From the NCBI GenBank assembly GCA_033065855.1, contig JAVXUO010000619.1, positions 186,001 to 250,000 on the forward strand: DNA of 64,000 nucleotides, in the 5' to 3' direction. The notes under the pieces were generated by a model, which was not told where the DNA came from, searched no databases, and saw nothing but the letters and a program-made list of their open reading frames with translations. Shown one piece after another: positions 58,121 through 64,000 of this stretch (position 1 is its first letter; each line of letters opens with the position of its first letter). A program made the translations under genes and the position numbers. Source of the DNA: Escallonia rubra (Eukaryota; Streptophyta; Magnoliopsida; Escalloniales; Escalloniaceae).

Positions 58121-60183
58121 TCAGCCTTCGCTAGGTGCTGTGCTTACATTTACGGACTGAAAATACGTTCGAAAAAGTTGACAGCGTAAAATTACGAAAA
58201 TACCCCTCTCGGGCGGCGAATTACCAAAATGCCCCTGGCATCGGGAAAAATCTCAAAAGTGCTTTAAGATGCTATTCTAAGGTTGCTGAGTTCATCCTTG
58301 ATCTAGAAAGCATTTTAGGGATTTTTCGTCAAAAAATCCCGAACCGGTGTCCGGATCGAGCGCTTAAAAGCCCGTTCGGCAAAAAATTGCTACCGGCTTC
58401 GGAATGGCCCGAATTCCTGGGGAATGGAACTTCCCAGCCTTCGCTAGGGTGTGCTTACATTTACGGACTGAAAAGTCGTTCGAAAAAGTTGACAGCGTAA
58501 AATTACGAAAATACCCCTCTCGGGCGGCGAATTACCAAAATGCCCCTGGCATCGGGAAAAATCTCAAAAGTGCTTTAAGATGCTATTCTAAGGTTGCTGA
58601 GTTCATCCTTGATCTAGAAAGCATTTTAGGCATTTTTCGTTAAAAAATCCCGAACCGGTGTCCGGATCGAGCGCTTAAAAGCCCGTTCGGCAAAAAATTG
58701 CTACCGGCTTCGGAATGGCCCGAATTCCTGGGGCATGGAACTTCCCATCTTCGCTAGGGTTTGCTTACATTTACGGACTGAAAAGACGTTCGAAAAAGTT
58801 GACAGCGTAAAATTACGAAAATACCCCTCTCGGGCGGCGAATTACCAAAATGCCCCTGGCATCAGGGAAAATCTCAAAAATGCTTTAAGATGCTATTCTA
58901 AGGTTGCTGAGTTCATCCTTGATCTAAAAAGCATTTTAGGGATTTTTTTTTTTTTTTTCCCGAACCGGTGTCCGGATCGAGCGCTTAAAAGCCCGTTCGG
59001 CAAAAAATTGCTACCGGCTTCGGAATGGCCCGAATTCCTGGGGAATGGAACTTCCCAACATCCTAGGGTTCTCAAAAAAGTTTCGCGCGAAATCGCGCTA
59101 GCTTGATATTTTAAATTACACTGCGAAGTTACAAGGTTGCGCGTATCAGTTAACCCCTTTCCAGTATTTGGAAAAATCTGAAATTTTTACCTGATACAGA
59201 TCTTTTAAAAATAACTAGGGTCTATTTTTTGCACTTTGGCAAAATCTAGCTCTAGCTATTTTTTATAAATTCGTGAAAAATCATAATTTTGACGCCCTAA
59301 AAAATCGCTATTTTCGAATCTTTCGAATGTAATACCCCGATTTGTAAAAACGTTATTTTGACGCCCTAAACACGAATTTTAGACTATGGTAAGAACAATT
59401 TAAGCGTAACACAATTTAAACAATCAATTGGTAAGAACAATTTAAAATTAACATTGAATTATAAGAAAATTCAAAATACTTACTTGTTTTGACTTGAAAA
59501 AAATGACGAAAAATCCACCGATCTTCTTCTAGCGTAAAAATTTTTCCGCTCGTATTGTTGTGGAGATTATGTAGGTGAGATAGGGAGGATGAGAAGAGTG
59601 TAAGAAATAATTCGGGGAAGAGGGATTTTATAGACAGAAAAGTGGGGGGAAAGGACCCAATAATGCAGGGGGAGCCGTGGAAGGGGTGGGGGCCAAGCCA
59701 TCTTGTGCCCTGTGTCGAAGAGGGGTGGGGGCCAAGGGGAGGGAGGAGGTCACGGGTGGGGGGGGGAAGAGGGGTGGGGGCCCGGGGGGGGGGGAATCTG
59801 CCGCAAGGGGTGGGGCCAAGGGAGGGAGAAGGCCACGGGGGGGGGGGGGGGGGAAGAGGGGTGGGGGCCACGGGGGGTTACTGCCGAAATTCAGAAAATG
59901 GAGCCGCAATTGGCCTTGGGCCAATCGCAAGAAATACATGCGATTGGCCCAAAGTCAATCACATGATAGTCTTGCGATTGGCTTTGGGCCAATCGCATGT
60001 ATATCTTGCGATTGGCTTTGGGCCAATCGCATGTATTTCTTGCGATTGGCCCAAAGCCAATTGCGGCTCCTCTGTGGCCCACTTTGGCCCAATTGCGGCT
60101 CAAATTTTTTTTTTTGCAATCGCATGTATTAGGGGAGATTCGGGGGGAAATTTTTTTTTCCCACCGGTCGATGGGGATCGCTC

Positions 60184-60186
<3 letters not shown>
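58120..60186 (-). repeat. Right long terminal inverted repeat of the giant MULE
   Basis: It is the mirror image of 48894-50885: three units of about 312 bp (marker TGGGGAATGGAACTTCCCA at about 58418, again near 58729 and 59042), AT-rich stretch, splice donor, TATA, G-rich block, palindrome block and terminus. Differences from the left arm are mostly in homopolymers (for example the T-run at 58945-58958 and the G-runs at 59758-59850). Confidence 0.9.
59484..59636 (-). promoter_or_regulatory. TIR promoter, non-coding first exon and splice donor (right)
   Basis: On the minus strand TCTATAAAATCCC (about 59635-59623) is followed by the same leader as in the left arm and a GTAAGTATT donor just below 59484. 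A possible acceptor is TTTTTTAG or ATTTCAG just upstream of the transposase ATG at 57572. Confidence 0.6.

Positions 60187-60215
<29 letters not shown>
60187..60215. repeat. (TA)n microsatellite, right flank of the giant MULE
   Basis: A TA run directly follows the terminal CTCCCC. Confidence 0.95.
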
Positions 60216-60217
<2 letters not shown>

Positions 60218-60529
60218 AGCATATAATACTGGTAAACATATATACATAATATAAAATTTAGAGTAAATTATACTAAACACCCCTGAGGATTTACGTAATT
60301 ACACTCCACTACCGCTATCTTTAAAAATTACACTCCGACACCACGAGGTTTATACCCGCATTACACACAACTACACACATTTAACGGCAGGCCCAACTCC
60401 GTGAAAAGATTCCCTGACACATTACTTTATGCAATTTTCATACCCAAAATACCCCCCATTTGTCCTTTACTCACCTGTGTGGTCTTCTTGTAGTAATGGG
60501 TTTTTCAAAATTTCAGTCAACTCCACAAA

Positions 60530-61010
60530 CTCTAAGTGAATTAGGGAGTTCAATTTAGCCAATTTAGGGTTCAATTAGCTCATTTTAGGGTTCAATTAGT
60601 TTAATTTAGAGTTCAATTTGATTAGGACATTCAATTTAGAGTTCAATTAGGAGTTCAATTAGTTTAATTTAGGGTTCAATTCGATTAGGACATTCAATTT
60701 AGGGTTTAATTACTTCAATTTAGGGTTCAATTAGGGGTTCTATTAGTTCAATTTAGGATTCGGTTGAATTGGAGTATTTAATTTAGGGTTCAATTAGTTC
60801 AATTTAGGGTTCGATTCGATTAGGACATTCAATTTAGGGTTCGGTTAGATTAGGGCATTCAATTTAGGGTTCAATTAGGGGTTCAATTAGTTTAATTTAG
60901 GGTTCAATTCGATTAGGGCATTTAATTAGGGTTCAATTACTTCAATTTAGGGTTCAATTATGTGTCTAAGTGAATTAAGGCGTTCAATTAGGGCATTCAA
61001 TTTGAATTAG
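60530..61010. repeat. Degenerate minisatellite of TTTAGGGTTCAATTAG-type units
   Basis: Units such as TTTAGGGTTCAATTAG and TCGATTAGGACATTCAA recur in irregular order, many times. The TTTAGGG string is the plant telomere word but is never tandem here. Confidence 0.85.
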
Positions 61011-61339
61011 GTTGGCTCAAAATCTTCTTATGGTGCATCATTTTGCTTACTTTCTTTTCTGTCTCTTTCCAAGTCTCGTGACCACTCAAATTTAATCGTC
61101 GCAAAAAGTTGTGGTTCAAAAATAGTCGCGGGTGGGTTTTCTACGAACAGAAAATAATACGAGGGGTTCGTGCGTGTTTGGTGATGGCATGGAGATGAGA
61201 GTAGTGAGAGTGGGTTCAAGGAAAGGTGTGTATACGGGTGTGGGTTCATGGGTTTTTGGTGAAAGAAGGATGGGAGTTGATGAGGCAGCCGTGGTGCTGC
61301 CATGAATGCAGGTGGGTTGCGAGGAGCATCACAAGCTGC

Positions 61340-61800
61340 GGTGCAAGGTNGTTGTTCGTGTGTGTATACATTGGTGGAGTGGATGAATAAGTATATGGGT
61401 GAGGAAGTGTGTTTGCTGAGAGCAAGTGTGAGTGTGGTTGTATGAGTGCCATGAAGTGTGGAGTGTTGAAGGGCTGAAAAGATCAGACGTGAAGTGTGTC
61501 ATGTGTGCTGAAATGTGTGTGCATGCCTTGGGTGTGTGTGTGTATTTTTGTCACCTGTGTGCATGTGTGACAATTTCTGAGTGCATGTGTGTGAGTGATG
61601 TGTGCACAAGTCTGTGTTGCGTGGGTGTGGATTGAAGGTGTGTATATAGCGTGTGTGCGTGAGTGTGCTGTGAGGTGGGTTGAATGTATTTTGGGTGGCT
61701 TTGAACAAATAAAAAGAGGCAGTAGCTATGTTTGAGTGTGTGTGTTTTCAGCTGTGTGCATGTGTGTGAGTGCCCGTGTGCTTGCATGTAAACTGTGCGG
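61340..61800. repeat. GT-rich low-complexity tract
   Basis: Interrupted TGTGTG and GTGTGC runs dominate. Minus-strand frames read as Thr/His-rich peptides and are artefacts of the repeat. Confidence 0.8.
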
Positions 61801-62000
61801 GAAGAAGACAGTCTGAGGGGCATTCATGTCTTTTTGCATTGCACCATTAACACCGTAAGAGAAAAAGTTATTTTTTGAGCTGAGTGTAATTTTTAAAGAT
61901 AGCGGTAGTGGAGTGTAATTACGTAAAACCTCAGGGGTGTTTAGTGTAATTTGCCCTAATATATATTGTACAAGGGCAAATGTGAGGTCGTGAAATTTAA

Positions 62001-62003
<3 letters not shown>

Positions 62004-62062
<59 letters not shown>
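62004..62062. repeat. (TA)n microsatellite
   Basis: A pure TA run, separated by about 150 bp from a second run at 62215-62283. Confidence 0.95.
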
Positions 62063-62063
<1 letters not shown>

Positions 62064-62212
62064 ATAAAGTTGAAGCTGATAGAAAGTTATTACTTTTATT
62101 TTTAATTTCGCATGTCTATTATATTACCATTTGAAATTCAATATTTTTATCTTTTTTATGTCACCATGTCTCAGTTAAAATTTTTGCTAATAAGTTTGCA
62201 AACCAAGCAATT

Positions 62213-62214
<2 letters not shown>

Positions 62215-62283
<69 letters not shown>
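62215..62283. repeat. (TA)n microsatellite, left flank of the right-edge MULE
   Basis: A pure TA run directly abuts the terminus GGAGCTGATCC. Confidence 0.95.
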
Positions 62284-62285
<2 letters not shown>

Positions 62286-62461
62286 AGCTGATCCGTTGAA
62301 AGCGCTAGCAAATAAGGTATTTTGCAAACGCGATCTGGCCGTCCATCCTGAAAGATGGATGGCCTAGATCTTGTCTTTTTCGAAAACTGACAGTCGTCCG
62401 CGACATAGTGTCGCGAGCAGCCTTTTTGCCCCTCATCACCTGTACGCTACACTATACGGCG

Positions 62462-62545
62462 AACGACTTTCAAGTCCTGGCGGACGACTTTCAAGTCCTG
62501 GCGGACGACTTTCAAGTCCTGGCGGACGACTTTCAGGTCCTGACA
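62462..62545. repeat. Four tandem 21-bp units in the TIR
   Basis: GACGACTTTCAAGTCCTGGCG is repeated almost exactly four times, the last unit with one change; each unit includes the small palindrome GACTTTCAAGTC. Confidence 0.92.
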
Positions 62546-63039
62546 TGTGTCAGGAAAAAGACTTCCACTACGCAGTGTAGCGGACGTCCTCTAGGCTGAC
62601 ACATGTCAGGACCTGTCCCGTCGCCCGCCAAGAAAGTCTCCCGTCAGGTCTTTATTTCTGCACGTGTCAGAGTGTCAGCTATAATGTCCGCTATACAGTA
62701 TCGCAGACATTATTGCCCCTATACCTTAAAGTTCCCTAATTCTCAGCTCATTCGGCAAAATTTTCTTCTCCTTCATATTCACTTCCTTCCATTTTCGGCT
62801 CCCCTCAAGCTTCGAGTAACACTTGCTTCAAGCTTCACTCAAGCAAGGTAAGTTTGTGGTACAACACAAGTTTTTTGGGTGGATTGACTGATAAAGTATA
62901 ATTTTTTATTTTTGGACAAAAGAGTATAGATTTTTTGGTGATGTTCTAGAAATTTGTCGCTCTATTCATCAACTTGTGATATTTTAGAAATTAAATTGTT
63001 AACTTTAAACAAGTTTATTGTAGTTAATTTTGATTTTTT

Positions 63040-63375
63040 TGAGGTTCGCTAACTTTGGCACATGTATCTTATTTAAATTCGAATTTTTTGAGATACGTCA
63101 ATTTTATTTTGGCATGATGAATTTATCTATTTATCTTAGTCATTTTAATTTTTTATGTTCAATAAATCTATAATTAGCAAAATGGGAAACGTTTTTGGTT
63201 CCAAAAAATAAAAAATCTCAAAAGTCTCCCATTTTGCTAATTATAGATTTATTGAACATAACAAATTAAAATGACTAAGATAAATAGATAAATTCATCAT
63301 GCCAAAATAAAATTGACGTATCTCAAAAAAATTCGAATTTAAATAGGATACATGTGCCAAAGTTAGCGAACCTCA
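63040..63375. repeat. Near-perfect long inverted repeat (arms about 148 bp, loop about 39 nt)
   Basis: The arms 63040-63187 and 63227-63375 are reverse complements with only a few mismatches or single-base indels (for example TATCTTATTT against TATCCTATTT). Landmarks are GAGGTTCGCTAACTTTGGCA and ATAATTAGCAAAATGGGA. The hairpin lies between the presumed splice donor near 62848 and the transposase start, so transcripts of the element would contain it. Confidence 0.93.
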
Positions 63376-63527
63376 AATTTAAATAGAGACTTCTGAGATT
63401 ATGTATATGGTATATTTGTCATCCTAAATTGGTCTATTCGCCAAGATAATTTTTAGGTAATATTTTCAGTTGAAAATGTCATTTGATAGTTAAGTGTAGT
63501 CTATTTCTACGTAGGTCTTGTTTCACA

Positions 63528-64000
63528 ATGTCTGATTTCGTGTCGAGCTCTAACACCCCCGTAGATGCTAGTGATCCGTATCTAGGATGAACCTTTCAAA
63601 CTTTGGAAGAAGTTGGAGAATATTTCCGAGCGTATTAATTGAGGATTGGTTTTGGCATTAGAGAATAAAGACTACAAGAACAAGCAACGTAACGAAAAAA
63701 ATATGCTCTCGCTTATACGAGTATCATATGGGCAGAAACCCAGTGCAAAATGAGACACGCGTAGGCAACGATAACAGTGATGACAAAATAGGATATTCGA
63801 GTAGAAGACGGGACTGCTTTGCGCGCACGCATTGAAAGGACAAGATGTTCGTAAGCTATAAACCCAAGCAAGATCATTGGCTTATTACCAGCCTGAAACT
63901 GGCACACAATCACCCGTTAGTAACCCCTTCCAAGGTGAGTCAGATGCATCAACACAAGAAGATGGGTAAGGTCGCGAGGAGCCTGATTCAGACAATGAGC
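63528..64000 (+). pseudogene. FAR1/MULE transposase pseudogene, N-terminal part, runs off the window
   Basis: From the ATG at 63528 the frame reads SDPYLG, stop, TFQTLEEVGEYFRAY, stop, LRIGFGIRE, stop. It is collinear with the intact transposase at 55272-57572 (FQTLDEVEAYYRAY, GFGIRTK). Further on another frame gives DHWLITSLKLAHNHPLVTPS, matching that protein's NHWVVTG...SHNHQLMTPS. Several stops and at least one frameshift show that it is dead, at least in this part. It is the start of the element's own transposase gene. The catalytic core would lie beyond the window. Confidence 0.88.

Larger units (their letters stand above)
48894..60186. mobile_element. Giant autonomous Mutator-like element, 11.3 kb, with about 2-kb TIRs, inserted in (TA)n
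   Basis: The left end GGGGGCCGATCCCCATCGAC and the inverted right end GGGGAGCGATCCCCATCGAC open terminal inverted repeats of about 2 kb. Inside are two convergent genes: a plant-mobile-domain/Ulp1-protease gene on + and a FAR1/MULE-type transposase on -. A tandem array separates their stops. (TA)n lies outside both ends. Both genes appear intact and the arms remain very similar, which suggests recent activity. The layout parallels maize MuDR, which has two convergent genes each driven from a TIR. The transposase family sets the superfamily; Ulp1-carrying MULEs are known in plants. A 9-bp target duplication cannot be read in TA repeats. Confidence 0.92.
60261..61956. mobile_element. Non-autonomous element with about 75-bp TIRs, probably Mutator-like
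   Basis: Ends read GAGTAAATTATACTAAACAC and, inverted, GGGCAAATTACACTAAACAC. Both continue through CCCTGAGG, ACGTAATTACACTCCACTAC and CGCTATCTTTAAAAATTACA. A 9-bp flank, TAAAATTTA (60252-60260) and TAATATATA (61957-61965), matches at seven of nine positions, as expected for an old MULE insertion. The interior is a minisatellite and GT-rich DNA with no transposase. One undetermined base (n) lies at 61350. Confidence 0.7.
62284..64000 (+). mobile_element. Left part of a decayed autonomous Mutator-like element in (TA)n
   Basis: The terminus GGAGCTGATCCGTTGAAAGC is followed by CGCGATCTGGCCGTCCATC, closely like the Pack-MULE-like element at 14509. Next come 21-bp tandem repeats, a leader-like stretch ending in CAAG with donor GTAAGTTTG (about 62848), an intron-like region with a long hairpin, and a broken transposase start at 63528. 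The order terminus, leader, intron, ORF repeats that of the giant element. The right end lies outside the window. Confidence 0.85.

Noticed and set aside
60530..61010. Interstitial telomere repeat
   Set aside because: TTTAGGG occurs often but always followed by TTCAATTAG or similar, never in tandem.

Overview
The window is nuclear DNA from a flowering plant, probably a eudicot. It is AT-rich, genes have several GT-AG introns (one of 5.8 kb), and all recognisable host genes are plant families: a plant SCO1-homolog-2 (HCC2), a TTL-type TPR-thioredoxin and a secreted PLAT protein. Most of the rest is transposable-element DNA. No rRNA, tRNA, CRISPR or bacterial-type operon was seen. I cannot name the species.

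Layout. 1-4.8 kb: a long-inverted-repeat element (1100-4406) carrying a broken SOUL haem-binding gene that is itself interrupted by a hAT element, then a Stowaway-like MITE. 5.5-14.2 kb: HCC2 on the + strand, seven exons; its first intron holds a solo LTR with an exact 5-bp target duplication. 14.5-16.1 kb: a Pack-MULE-like element carrying a PPR gene fragment, flanked by (TA)n. 18.5-23 kb: a seven-exon TTL gene, apparently intact. 23.7-36.5 kb: a TE cluster between two direct repeats: a decayed minus-strand Copia element broken by a hAT MITE and by a solo LTR (both with target duplications), then another hAT element. 37-38.6 kb: a CACTA element. 39-45 kb: remnants of the LTR family found in the HCC2 intron, a second Stowaway-like MITE and a 368-bp duplication with filler DNA. 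45.7-46.3 kb: the PLAT gene, minus strand. 47.7-48.1 kb: a Tourist-like MITE.

The most striking object is 48894-60186: an 11.3-kb Mutator-like element with about 2-kb terminal inverted repeats inserted in a (TA)n microsatellite. It carries two convergent, apparently intact genes: a four-exon gene fusing a plant mobile domain to a C48/Ulp1 protease, and a single-exon FAR1/MULE transposase with its DDE and SWIM residues. Each repeat supplies a matching TATA box, a non-coding first exon and a splice donor, so both genes appear to be driven from the repeats, as in maize MuDR, with the mobile-domain/protease gene in the mudrB position. A tandem array of about 165-bp units separates the two stop codons.

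To its right lie a non-autonomous long-TIR element (60261-61956) and, from 62284 to the window edge, a decayed autonomous relative, again in (TA)n, whose end resembles that of the 14.5-kb Pack-MULE. Three elements therefore start with a similar GGRGYYGATCC terminus directly against (TA)n, which points to a group of Mutator-like elements that target TA microsatellites and sometimes capture host gene fragments.
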